From NCBI GenBank assembly GCA_949155905.1, contig CASCWU010000007.1, positions 1 to 60,834 on the forward strand: 60,834 bases of DNA. Direction: 5' to 3'. This stretch comes from an uncultured Lachnospiraceae bacterium. Its GTDB lineage: Bacteria > Bacillota > Clostridia > Lachnospirales > Lachnospiraceae. Position 1 is the first letter of the stretch, and every line of letters starts with the position of its first letter. This document shows positions 16,781 to 24,934 of the stretch, one piece after another. A model generated the notes under the pieces. The model searched no databases, was not told the DNA's origin, and was given only the letters and a program-made list of their open reading frames with translations. The position numbers and the translations under genes are program-made.

Positions 16781-18034
16781 GTGAAGGAATCTAAAAAAAG
16801 GGGGATTTTACTGGCAACCTTGTTGTTTCTTTCTTTTGTGCTTTGGCTGGGCAGAAAGGGCGAGGAGAAGGTGACAGAGCTAGTCAGGCCAGAAGCCGGA
16901 AAGCGAAAGCAGGAGGTAGAACTGGAGGTTCGGATCGGAGAGTCCGGCGAAAATTGGAACTGGAAGGGTGCGGTAGCGGCAAGGATTTATTCGGCAGCGG
17001 AACTGGAGGAACGAATCAGGGCAGCAGGAGAGTATCTCAAGGAGCATTTGCCAAGAGAGGGAGAATCGTTGAATCAGGTGATCAGCGGATTAAATCTGAT
17101 AGAGGAGGTTCCGTCGGAGGATGTCAGGGTAAGCTGGAGCTGGGAGGAAAGGGAACTGTTAGATCGGAAGGGAAACGTTCAAAAGGAGCAGCTTTTTCAG
17201 AAAACGATAGTGCTGTTAAGGGCAGAGCTGCGCTGCCAGGATCTGACGGAGTGGCTGGATATTCCGGTCTGTCTGGTTCCAGAGATGCTAACGGACGAGG
17301 AGCGGCAGCGGCGCAGGCTGACAGAGGAGCTTACGGCAAGAGCCGGCGAGGAGCAGGAGACGAAACGTTTGCTTCTGCCGGAGCAATGGGAAGGGGTTCC
17401 GCTGCAGTTTACCCGCCCGGAGGAAAGCAGCTATTGGCTGCTGCCGCTTTTACTGGCCGGGGTGCTGCTGCTAAAGCAGGCACATGAAAAGGAGGAGCGG
17501 CGGAAACAGGAGGAGGCACGGAAGGAAGAAATGCTGCTGCAATACCCGGATTTGGTCAGTAAATTTGTTGTTCTGATGGGAGCAGGTATGAATTTAGCTT
17601 CTGTCTGGCAGAGGCTGGCACTGGAATATGAAAAAAGACTTTGGAAGGAAGAAGAGAGAGAGGAGAAGGAAAAGGGAGAGGAGAAGAAAAAGGGGATGAA
17701 GAAACGTCAGGAGGCACTATATGAAGAAGTATATCTGACAGCGCTGGAACTGCAAAACGGAGGGCAGGAGAGGGCTGCCTATGAAAACTTTGGAAAACGG
17801 ACGGGACTCCCAGTATGCCAACGCTTTTCCGCGATTCTGACTCAAAATCTCAGGATGGGAAGCAAGCGGATTTTGGAACAGCTTGAGTATGAGGCAATGC
17901 AGGCTTTGGAGGAAAGGAAAGCACAGGCGCGCCGAAGGGGAGAGGAAATGGGGACAAAGCTTTTGTTTCCGATGATGCTGCAGCTTTTATTGATTCTGGT
18001 GATGGTGATGCTTCCGGCGTTTATCAGTATGTAG
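16781..18034 (+). CDS. TadC-like protein with large N-terminal extracytoplasmic insert
   Basis: A 417-residue protein with an N-terminal membrane helix (5-22), a long hydrophilic Glu-rich region (25-220) with helices, a second membrane helix (about 222-238), a T2SSF-like cytoplasmic domain (MLLQYPDLVSKFVVLMGAGMNL...) and a C-terminal membrane helix. TadC normally pairs with TadB. The N-terminal extension is longer than usual for TadC. GTG 16781 is chosen over GTG 16772 because AGGAGG at 16766-16771 leaves nine bases to it and none to the earlier codon. The region 18035-18195 shows no gene. Confidence 0.78.
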   Translation: MKESKKRGILLATLLFLSFVLWLGRKGEEKVTELVRPEAGKRKQEVELEVRIGESGENWNWKGAVAARIYSAAELEERIRAAGEYLKEHLPREGESLNQVISGLNLIEEVPSEDVRVSWSWEERELLDRKGNVQKEQLFQKTIVLLRAELRCQDLTEWLDIPVCLVPEMLTDEERQRRRLTEELTARAGEEQETKRLLLPEQWEGVPLQFTRPEESSYWLLPLLLAGVLLLKQAHEKEERRKQEEARKEEMLLQYPDLVSKFVVLMGAGMNLASVWQRLALEYEKRLWKEEEREEKEKGEEKKKGMKKRQEALYEEVYLTALELQNGGQERAAYENFGKRTGLPVCQRFSAILTQNLRMGSKRILEQLEYEAMQALEERKAQARRRGEEMGTKLLFPMMLQLLLILVMVMLPAFISM

Positions 18035-18195
18035 ATGATGTATGCAGGGCTGTAAAAGGAAGTATCGTCAGAGGATGCTGCTACAAAGGGATGGAAGATA
18101 TTCTGGAATGACAAAATTTCATGCAATATAGCAGAAAGGAAAAAGAAATGGTAGAAAGACAAGCAGGGCAAAAGGAACAGAGGGAGGCAATCAAA

Positions 18196-18474
18196 ATGGC
18201 AGCCAGGGAAGAAGTAATAAAAGTCACAAAGATAAAAGAAACAACGGCGGAAACGGGAAAGGAAAGCAAATTGGCAGAAGCGTCGTCAGCAGAGAAAACG
18301 TTGCCGCGTGGTCTGGCGTGTCTGGCGGATGAGAGTGGAATCGGCGTTGTGGAAATCATTTTGATTTTGGTGATTTTGATCGGGCTGGTAGTGATTTTTA
18401 AAAGCCAGATCACGGCGATTGTTGAGACGATTTTTGAGGCGATTACCTCTGGGGTATCGGAAGTGGTGGAATGA
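18196..18474 (+). CDS. Flp-type (type IVb) pilin precursor
   Basis: A 92-residue prepilin. A long charged leader (1-45) ends in ESG-IGVVEIILILVILIGLVVIF, where a G|xxxxE-like cleavage site precedes the hydrophobic assembly helix, followed by a short amphipathic tail. Cleavage would leave a pilin of about 45 residues, the usual Flp size. ATG 18196 is selected because GGGAGG lies eight bases upstream; upstream in-frame ATGs at 18121 and 18148 lack good sites. The prepilin peptidase is encoded three genes downstream. Confidence 0.85.
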   Translation: MAAREEVIKVTKIKETTAETGKESKLAEASSAEKTLPRGLACLADESGIGVVEIILILVILIGLVVIFKSQITAIVETIFEAITSGVSEVVE

Positions 18475-20459
18475 AAAGGAAGCTGGCAGGAAGTATTACG
18501 CTTTTTTATGCCTGTATTTCTCTTTTGTTGATTTCTCTTTTGGGCTCTATCATGGAGCATGTACGGGTGTATACCGTGAAAAGCATGGCTTCTGACAGCA
18601 GCTATCTGGCATTGCAGAATAGTCTGGCCGGATATCAACGGGAACTTTGGGAGGATTATCATATTTTGTTTCTGGATTTGCGGGAGAGCGGCGGAACGGA
18701 GACCTTGGAGGAGGAATTGCAGGAAAACCTGCAGACAAGCTGGAGTCCGTTTGGGGAGGGAGTATTGTCTGGCAGGGATTGGATGGGGACAACTTGCAGC
18801 GTAGAGGAGGTCGGAGTATCTCGTTATCTGACGGAAGAGAATGGGAGAGAATTAGACGAGCAGGCTTTGGCCTATATGAAATACCGTGCAGTTACCGGAA
18901 TCGCAGAGCAGCTTTTAGAGCAGCTTGATCTTATGCAAAGCTTAAAGCAAGGAAAAAGCTTTTTGGAAAGAAAGCTGGAGCTGGAGAAAAATATTTCCAG
19001 GCTGGAGGAGCAGAAAAATCAAATGATACGTCAGCTACAGGAAATGGAGGAGCAATGGGAGCAGGCCAAGGAGGCGTTAGAGGCAATCGAAGAAAAGCAG
19101 GAGAACTGGGAGGAGGAGCAGCGAAGACAGCAGGAGAGTACGATTTATGAAACTGGGATAGAAGCTGGGCGGACAGGAGAAGGCAGTCAATCAGAAGAGA
19201 TTGGAGAGGCCATCGAGGAGGAACCCAAAGGGCCAGACATTTTAGCGGAGCTTGATACGCTGTATCGGATTGCCGGAAATCTGTCGGGACAAAGCGGTGA
19301 TGTCGGCAGGGACTGTGTTCGGTATCGGGGACGCCAGCAGGAGGCAGCGGGGCAAAAGGAGGCATATGCGGCCTGGCTGGCAGAGAATAAAAAGAATCTG
19401 GAGGAACACGCCTGGGAAGCACTTTATGGAGAACTGAAGGAGCTGGAGGAGTGTCAGCGGGGAGATAAGGAGTATGTAGATGCTCTGGAGGGGAAGCTGG
19501 AACAAAATAAGGCAGCGATGGAGCAGCTAGAGGAGCTGTGCCGAAGGGGAATGGAGGAGACGGATCAAGTTTCTGTCGGAGCCTTAACAAGCCAGCTTAG
19601 GAGTTATCAAAGCCAGCTTCTTCCAGAACGTTATGAACTTCCGTCCGGCGGCAACAGCAGCGGCAGCCCGTTTGCCGCATTAAAGGAATTTGCTTCAAAG
19701 GGGGTGCTGGCCTTAGTACTTCCGGCAGGAAGTGAGGTATCCGATCAGGTTCTGGAACCATCGGACTGGCAGCAGGAGAAGGGAACAGAAGCAGAGACTG
19801 CAGCGGAAAGTAGTGGAGAATGGATAAGAGGAGCGGCAGAAAAGGCATTACTGCTGGAATATGACAGGGAGCATTTTGGCTGCTATAGCCTTCCGAAGAA
19901 GGAGACGGTATTACAATACGAACAGGAATATCTTTTAATCGGAAGCAGGAAGGATAGAGAGAATCTTGCAGGGGTAGTGGCAGAGCTTTTGGCTGTCAGG
20001 ACGATGGCGGATTTTTTGCAGATCCTTACCAAGCCGGATAAGGTAGCGCAGGCCAGACAGATGGCTGCGGCTGTGGCAGGCGTAACAGGCAGCTCGGCGT
20101 TGATTCCGGTGATTAAGACAGGGATTTTACTGCTTTGGTCTGTGCAGGATGCCGTGGCAGAGGTAGGGGATCTGATGGCTGGCAAAAAAGTGCCGCTTTA
20201 CCAGGATATCAGTCCGCTTGCTCTGGATTATCAGGGGTATTTGCTGCTGCTAAGATTAGCTGCGCCGTCTGAGAGACTGCGTGCCGTCAGGCTGATAGAG
20301 GGAAACGTGCAAAAAAGGTATCAGGAGGCATTTCGGGCAGCGGATTGTGCCGCGGCGCTCCATATGACAGTAACCGCAAGGGTAAAACCACATTTTTTTC
20401 ATAGCCGCCTGTGGAAGCTTACAGAGTATTATGAGTTAGGCTATTGCAAGGGAAGTTAA
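18471..20459 (+). CDS. DUF5702-type pilus operon protein, long coiled coil
   Basis: A 662-residue protein starting in the ATGA overlap with the pilin gene. A type IV-like N-terminal hydrophobic helix (residues 7-28, GSITLFYACISLLLISLLG) is followed by DUF5702-like sequence, a long Glu/Gln-rich coiled coil (about 150-370), a helical domain, and a C-terminal part with further hydrophobic helices (about 520-580). DUF5702 proteins are regular members of Tad operons in Clostridia; they may be minor pilins or a surface scaffold, but the function is not established. Confidence 0.8.
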   Translation: MKRKLAGSITLFYACISLLLISLLGSIMEHVRVYTVKSMASDSSYLALQNSLAGYQRELWEDYHILFLDLRESGGTETLEEELQENLQTSWSPFGEGVLSGRDWMGTTCSVEEVGVSRYLTEENGRELDEQALAYMKYRAVTGIAEQLLEQLDLMQSLKQGKSFLERKLELEKNISRLEEQKNQMIRQLQEMEEQWEQAKEALEAIEEKQENWEEEQRRQQESTIYETGIEAGRTGEGSQSEEIGEAIEEEPKGPDILAELDTLYRIAGNLSGQSGDVGRDCVRYRGRQQEAAGQKEAYAAWLAENKKNLEEHAWEALYGELKELEECQRGDKEYVDALEGKLEQNKAAMEQLEELCRRGMEETDQVSVGALTSQLRSYQSQLLPERYELPSGGNSSGSPFAALKEFASKGVLALVLPAGSEVSDQVLEPSDWQQEKGTEAETAAESSGEWIRGAAEKALLLEYDREHFGCYSLPKKETVLQYEQEYLLIGSRKDRENLAGVVAELLAVRTMADFLQILTKPDKVAQARQMAAAVAGVTGSSALIPVIKTGILLLWSVQDAVAEVGDLMAGKKVPLYQDISPLALDYQGYLLLLRLAAPSERLRAVRLIEGNVQKRYQEAFRAADCAAALHMTVTARVKPHFFHSRLWKLTEYYELGYCKGS

Positions 20460-20494
20460 CTTGGCGTGAAGGCCTGTCTTTTGTTGGGGGAGTG

Positions 20495-20639
20495 TCAGAC
20501 TGTCCATATATTTTATCATGAAAAAGAAAGGAGGAACTTCTGTGATGTCCATATCGTGTAAATCCAACACACACACAGTTGACGAAAAGAAAATTACAGA
20601 CTATGCAAAAAGAAACAACCTGATATATGGACAGTCTGA
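20495..20639. repeat. 17-bp perfect inverted repeat bracketing the TadE-like start site
   Basis: TCAGACTGTCCATATAT at 20495-20511 and its exact complement at 20623-20639 enclose 111 bases that contain the Shine-Dalgarno sequence and start codon of the TadE-like gene. The right arm is coding (LIYGQSD). It could be a DNA inversion site or a long-range mRNA hairpin. Confidence 0.7.
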
Positions 20640-21297
20640 TGCTTCCCTGACCGTAGAGGCAGCGCTGGTGCTGCCGTTGGTGATTCTCCTCTTTCTGGCA
20701 TTTTTGCTGTGGATTCAGTTTTTTCAGGTACAGGAGGAAAGTATGCGGCGTTTAAACCAGCAGGCCAGACAGCTTTCCCAATATGCTTATCTGACAGAAA
20801 CCGTAGGGGCAGAAGGGTTATTGCCAGAGCAGATTGTCGTAGCAGATAGGCAGGTATTACGCTTTCCGGCAGGCTTTGTCACGGTTCAAAAGGAATTTTG
20901 GCGGCAGGCAGCATTGCGTCCTTTTATTGGGCGGCGTTATAAAAAGGAAGGAAAGGATGGCGAAGAGGAAGAAGAGGAACTGGTCTATATGGCAGACACT
21001 GGGAGTGTCTATCATAGGAAGGCGGACTGCACACATCTGAAGCTTTCGGTACGTCCGGCGGAGTATGGGACATTAAGCAGTATGAGAAATGAAAATGGGG
21101 CAATTTATCATGCCTGCGAGGTCTGTGTAAAAAAGGCTGTGTTTGCAGAGGGAGATCAGGTTTACATTACAAAAGAGGGAAATCGTTATCATGGGGATAT
21201 CGGCTGCAGAGGATTGCTGCGCCGGGTACGGTGCGGGACGCTTGAGGAAGCGCTGCAGGAAGGCAGACGGCCTTGCAAACGTTGCGGCGGAGGATAA
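20545..21297 (+). CDS. TadE-like pseudopilin with C-terminal cysteine-rich domain
   Basis: A 250-residue protein. A 35-residue N-terminal stretch leads into a TadE-type helix (SDASLTVEAALVLPLVILLFLAFLLW) with the E at position 5 after the expected cleavage point. The C-terminal half contains two related units, each with a YH...C element followed by a C..C pair (YHRKADCTHL...ACEVC and YHGDIGCRGL...CKRC), suggesting two metal-binding knuckles. GTG 20542 and ATG 20545 both lie suitably after AAAGGAGG. The start region sits between the arms of a 17-bp inverted repeat, unlike any other gene in the operon. Confidence 0.8.
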   Translation: MSISCKSNTHTVDEKKITDYAKRNNLIYGQSDASLTVEAALVLPLVILLFLAFLLWIQFFQVQEESMRRLNQQARQLSQYAYLTETVGAEGLLPEQIVVADRQVLRFPAGFVTVQKEFWRQAALRPFIGRRYKKEGKDGEEEEEELVYMADTGSVYHRKADCTHLKLSVRPAEYGTLSSMRNENGAIYHACEVCVKKAVFAEGDQVYITKEGNRYHGDIGCRGLLRRVRCGTLEEALQEGRRPCKRCGGG

Positions 21298-21322
21298 GAG
21301 AAGAAAAGGGAGGAGATGTGAA

Positions 21323-21772
21323 ATGCAGGCAGTGACAGGAATAATATTGCTCGGTTGGGCATGGGAGGATATACGCCATCAAAGTCTGCCGTTTTGGAGG
21401 CTGCTGGCTGGCTCTGTAGTGCTGCTGCTGTTCGGCGGTATGTATCATATGTTTTCCTTTGGAGGGGCGGTAGCGGGAGCCATTCCGGGGATGTACTTAT
21501 TGGGGATGGCAGCCTTTGGTGAAAAAAAGAAGAGTATTGGGGAAGCAGACGGAATGGTGCTGCTGGTGCTGGGGATGCTGTATGGACTATGGGCAAGCCT
21601 GATGATTTTATTGTATAGCTTATTGCTGTTTTGTCTGCTGGCAGGAGCTTTAGCTCTCGCAAGGAAGATTGGCAGCCAGGATCGCTTGCCGTTTATTCCG
21701 TGTATGTTAGGCGGATATTTGTGTTATGTTTTGCCGGAATTTTTGGGTCAGTGTCTGGAGGTGACAGGATGA
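21323..21772 (+). CDS. Prepilin peptidase, A24 (TadV/CpaA) type
   Basis: A 149-residue polytopic membrane aspartic protease that cleaves the Flp prepilin leader. The two catalytic Asp residues appear as WEDIRHQSLP near the N-terminus and GEADGMVLLVLG mid-protein, the latter corresponding to the GxGD-like motif. The short form without a methylase domain is usual for Tad systems. ATG 21323 follows GGGAGGAG by seven bases; a longer reading from 21143 lies in the previous gene. It overlaps the next gene at ATGA. Confidence 0.88.
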   Translation: MQAVTGIILLGWAWEDIRHQSLPFWRLLAGSVVLLLFGGMYHMFSFGGAVAGAIPGMYLLGMAAFGEKKKSIGEADGMVLLVLGMLYGLWASLMILLYSLLLFCLLAGALALARKIGSQDRLPFIPCMLGGYLCYVLPEFLGQCLEVTG

Positions 21773-22176
21773 GAGGATCGTATACGATAGAGTCGGCGTT
21801 TGTTATGAGCATTGGGTTATTTGCCTTGCTTTCTTTGCTGTTTCTTGCCTTTTATTTGCAGGATATACAATGCTTGCTGGCAGGAATGAATGAGACGGCG
21901 GATCGGGCAGCTGCAGAAGGGTGGAGTGAAGCAGAGTTAGAGGAGGCATTAAAACAGGAAGAGGGAGAGAGGAGGCTTTTCTTTTTAAGAAGAAAGGAAA
22001 CAGAGCTTAGCGGGGTCTCTGGATGGCGGCAAGGAATTTATTTTCCGATTCCTTTTTATGCGAAATTGTTTTTCCAGGATACGATACGAGACGGTTTTGT
22101 ATCGGTACAGGTAAATCATTTCTGCCCGGAACGGTTTATCCGGCAGACAGAGGCAGTGAAGGAGGTGATAGAGTAA
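21769..22176 (+). CDS. Second TadE-like minor pilin
   Basis: A 135-residue protein beginning MRGSYTIESAFVMSIGLFALLSLLFLAFYL, a pilin-like helix with Glu at the +5-type position. It is followed by a mixed charged domain. It is coupled to the prepilin peptidase by an ATGA overlap and to the FHA gene by TAATG. It is probably a pseudopilin processed by the adjacent peptidase and incorporated in or needed for Flp pilus assembly. The domain after residue 50 is not recognisable as a named family. Confidence 0.75.
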   Translation: MRGSYTIESAFVMSIGLFALLSLLFLAFYLQDIQCLLAGMNETADRAAAEGWSEAELEEALKQEEGERRLFFLRRKETELSGVSGWRQGIYFPIPFYAKLFFQDTIRDGFVSVQVNHFCPERFIRQTEAVKEVIE

Positions 22177-23555
22177 TGGGAAAGATGGAGTATATCAGAG
22201 AGTGCGGTGTGAATTATTTGCGTTATCAAATGGAAGAGGTGGTAGATTACCGGATGGAAATGCTGTTTCAGAATCAGATAAGCGGTTTTTTACCAGTGGA
22301 ATTGCGCCGGATGGATGAATGGGAATGGATTTATTGCCGGATCAGCGGGAGGATTAGCCTGTCTCAATGTCTGGAAAAAAACCCCTTAGGGGAAGGGGAA
22401 CTGAAGGGCTTTTTAGAATCTATCGAAGGCCTTTGTCAGCGGATGGAGGAATATTTGCTTCCCTTTGAAGGTTTGGTATTAAAACCAGAATATATTTATG
22501 TAAAGCCAGGTGATAATCAGAGCTATTCCTGGATTTATAGCTGTAGAGAGGAAGCATGGGGAGCGGAGACGTCCGATGGGGAAAAGCTGTTAGAATATTT
22601 GCTGGATCATCTGGATTATGACGATCAAAAGGCGGTAAAGCTTTTGTATGCGGTTTATCAGAGCTGCCGGGGAAGCGGGAGTGATATAGCGGCTATCCGA
22701 AACGCCTATCAAAAGGCGGCGGGAAAGGGAATAGCAGGAGCCGGGGAAGCGGGGGCGATTGGAGCAGAAGGCAGAGAAACAGGGTGGGAGAGCCGGGTAA
22801 GGCGGATTTATCCAGAGGAAGAAAGCACTCTGGAGGCAGGCGGCTATGTAAGAGGAGAGAGCGCTTGGACAGGCGGTTATGTAAGAGAAGAGAATGGTTG
22901 GACAGGCGGCTCTATGTCAGGAGAGGAAGCTAGAACTGATTGGAAAAAAGAGAATACCGCAGGAAAAACAGGGAAGAAGGGATGGAAAGAGCAGCTTCCC
23001 TATAAAATAAAAGAGGTCTGTACCATTTTTTTTGGAAAAACAGAGACAGAGGAAAAGGAGAGGAAGGAACGCCTAGGAGGGGAGAATTCCAAAAAAGAAA
23101 ATTCAAAAAAAGAGAAACTGCGGAAAGGGAAAAGAGAAAAGGCGGCTCCGGCGGAGGGGCAGCTTTGGCGAAAGGAGAGAATGGTAAAGGCAGAGGAAAA
23201 AGGAAGGGAAGAGCCTGCTGGTACTACGCTTTTGACAGGAGGTATGATGAACGGAGGAATCTATTGCCTCAGGGCGCGCAGCAGGGAGGATTCGGATATG
23301 CTGCTGACTTCGTATCCTTTTTTTATCGGAAAGGATGAAACGAAGATGGACGGAGTGGTAGAGGATGACTTTGTAAGCCGTTATCATGCCAGAATAGATC
23401 GGGAGGAGGAAACCTTTCGGGTGCTGGATTTGGGCAGCACCAACGGAACCTTTCTCAATCGGGAGCGGCTGGCGCCATATGAGGCAAGAGTGCTTCAGGA
23501 GGGGGATTTGATAGGCTTTGCTCACAGGGAGTATGAATTTTGCTTTTTATTGTAG
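22176..23555 (+). CDS. FHA-domain protein of the pilus operon (DUF6382-like N-terminus)
   Basis: A 459-residue cytoplasmic protein. Residues 1-190 resemble the DUF6382 domain found fused to FHA domains in Clostridia. A long low-complexity linker (190-370) carries three copies of an 11-residue unit. The C-terminal FHA domain (about 375-455) has RYHARI and DLGSTNGTFLN, the residues that read phosphothreonine. This implies control of the pilus by Ser/Thr phosphorylation. No Ser/Thr kinase gene is in the window. It is the last gene of the pilus operon; TAATG overlap with the upstream gene and AAGGAGG support the start. Confidence 0.85.
   Translation: MGKMEYIRECGVNYLRYQMEEVVDYRMEMLFQNQISGFLPVELRRMDEWEWIYCRISGRISLSQCLEKNPLGEGELKGFLESIEGLCQRMEEYLLPFEGLVLKPEYIYVKPGDNQSYSWIYSCREEAWGAETSDGEKLLEYLLDHLDYDDQKAVKLLYAVYQSCRGSGSDIAAIRNAYQKAAGKGIAGAGEAGAIGAEGRETGWESRVRRIYPEEESTLEAGGYVRGESAWTGGYVREENGWTGGSMSGEEARTDWKKENTAGKTGKKGWKEQLPYKIKEVCTIFFGKTETEEKERKERLGGENSKKENSKKEKLRKGKREKAAPAEGQLWRKERMVKAEEKGREEPAGTTLLTGGMMNGGIYCLRARSREDSDMLLTSYPFFIGKDETKMDGVVEDDFVSRYHARIDREEETFRVLDLGSTNGTFLNRERLAPYEARVLQEGDLIGFAHREYEFCFLL
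22839..22937 (+). repeat. 33-bp tandem repeat in the FHA protein linker
   Basis: Three in-frame 33-base units begin at 22839, 22872 and 22905. The first two encode GGYVRGESAWT and GGYVREENGWT, and the third a diverged GGSMSGEEART. The repeat lies in an unstructured linker. Confidence 0.8.
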
Positions 23556-23564
23556 TAAGATATA

Positions 23565-23593
23565 TTGTGTAATGGGGGTGGTTATGGTAGAAT
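23565..23593 (+). promoter_or_regulatory. Promoter for the alpha/beta hydrolase gene
   Basis: TTGTGT at 23565-23570 and TAGAAT at 23588-23593 are 17 bases apart, 38 bases before ATG 23631. Confidence 0.45.
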
Positions 23594-23630
23594 TATTTTA
23601 AAGGAAAACCTAATGGTGAGGTGAAATAAG

Positions 23631-24605
23631 ATGAAGAAAAAGGCATTATGGATAGGCGGAGCAGGGCTTGTCGCTCTGCTGGCAGGAGGCAGCCGTTTCT
23701 TTTTTGAGGTGGCTGTTCCTAGGAACTCCCATATCCCGCGTCTGGGGAAGAAGGAAGAGGAGGATGTGTGGAGGAAAGAGATCAGACAGAGGATTGGCAA
23801 GGCAATAGAGTGGCTAAAGGATCAGGAGACAGAGCAACTTACTGTCACTTCCTACGATGGACTAAAGCTAAGAGCAACACTATTTCCTGCCGGGCAGGAA
23901 ATACCTCCTAAAATCATAGTAGCAGTACACGGGTATCGGAACTGCGGAGAACGGGAATATGCAGCGATGGCTCCGTTTTTTCACCGTCTGGGGTATCATT
24001 TGCTGATGGTGGATGATCGCGCTCACGGAGAAAGTGAGGGAGATTATATTGGCTATGGCTGGCAAGATCACTTTGACTGTGAGACATGGATAGAGTATTT
24101 GATAAGGCGGTTCGGTCAGGAGGCAGAGATTGTCCTGTATGGGATTTCGATGGGAGCGGCGACGGTCATGATTACGGCAGGCGACCGTCTGCCGGAGCAG
24201 GTAAAAGGGGTAATAGCAGATTGCGGCTATACCAGCGCGATGGATCAGTTTCGCTTTGTATTAAAAACCGTATATCATTTACCTGCCTTTCCCCTGCTTC
24301 CTTTGACACGGAGGCTGACGAAAAGGAAGGCTGGATACGATTTTGAGGATTGTGATGCCAAAACCGCCTTAGGACGTGCCACCTTGCCGTTTTTGTTTAT
24401 TCATGGGGATCAGGATGATTTTGTGCCGACCTCTATGGGACGGGAGAATCTAAAGGCCTGTACCAGCGAGAAAAAAGAACTTCTTTTAATCGAGGGCGCC
24501 GGACATGCACAGAGCTACTTTGTAGATACGGCACGCTATGAGGAGGCAGTAGAAAGGTTTTTGTCTCAGCTAGAAAAGACTCCCATACCATCGGTGTTCC
24601 TGTAG
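23631..24605 (+). CDS. Membrane-anchored alpha/beta hydrolase
   Basis: A 324-residue hydrolase with an N-terminal signal anchor (4-27). The alpha/beta fold shows the oxyanion element AVHGYR (98-103), the nucleophile Ser173 in YGISMGAA, the acid in HGDQDDFVP and His in GAGHAQSY. It resembles the S33 aminopeptidase/YqkD-type lipases or esterases. The substrate is unknown. It is followed after 41 bases by a small DUF1294 gene, possibly co-transcribed. Confidence 0.85.
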   Translation: MKKKALWIGGAGLVALLAGGSRFFFEVAVPRNSHIPRLGKKEEEDVWRKEIRQRIGKAIEWLKDQETEQLTVTSYDGLKLRATLFPAGQEIPPKIIVAVHGYRNCGEREYAAMAPFFHRLGYHLLMVDDRAHGESEGDYIGYGWQDHFDCETWIEYLIRRFGQEAEIVLYGISMGAATVMITAGDRLPEQVKGVIADCGYTSAMDQFRFVLKTVYHLPAFPLLPLTRRLTKRKAGYDFEDCDAKTALGRATLPFLFIHGDQDDFVPTSMGRENLKACTSEKKELLLIEGAGHAQSYFVDTARYEEAVERFLSQLEKTPIPSVFL

Positions 24606-24646
24606 ATAAGATAAAACAGAAAGAGAAGAATAGGAGAATGAAAACC

Positions 24647-24934
24647 ATGACAGAAGCTTATTTGGTGTTGTATTTGCTTCTTATCAATTTCATTGCCTTT
24701 TGCCTGTTTGGGATAGACAAATGGAAAGCCTCCCACCACCGCTACCGGATTTCTGAGAGGGTCTTGTTTGGGGTAGCAATCGTGGGAGGAAGTTTTGGGG
24801 CCAGGCTCGGAATGAGCCTGTTTCGCCATAAAACCAGGCACCGCAGCTTTACAATCGGAATACCAATGATTTTTCTGGCGCAATGTATTCTGATATTTAC
24901 TTGTTATTATATATTAACGAAACTGGGCAGCTAG
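24647..24934 (+). CDS. DUF1294 family membrane protein
   Basis: A protein of about 95 residues with hydrophobic helices at the N- and C-termini and the family core FGIDKWKA...RISERVLFGVAIVGGSFGARLGMSLFRHKTRH. DUF1294 proteins have no assigned function. ATG 24647 has AGGAG ten bases upstream; ATG 24638 is an alternative but is too close to that site. Its last 21 bases overlap, tail to tail, the 3' end of the reverse-strand esterase gene. Confidence 0.82.
   Translation: MTEAYLVLYLLLINFIAFCLFGIDKWKASHHRYRISERVLFGVAIVGGSFGARLGMSLFRHKTRHRSFTIGIPMIFLAQCILIFTCYYILTKLGS

Noticed and set aside
24914..24934. 21-base tail-to-tail overlap of the DUF1294 and esterase genes as a frameshift sign
   Set aside because: Both proteins end in plausible C-termini; short convergent overlaps are common.
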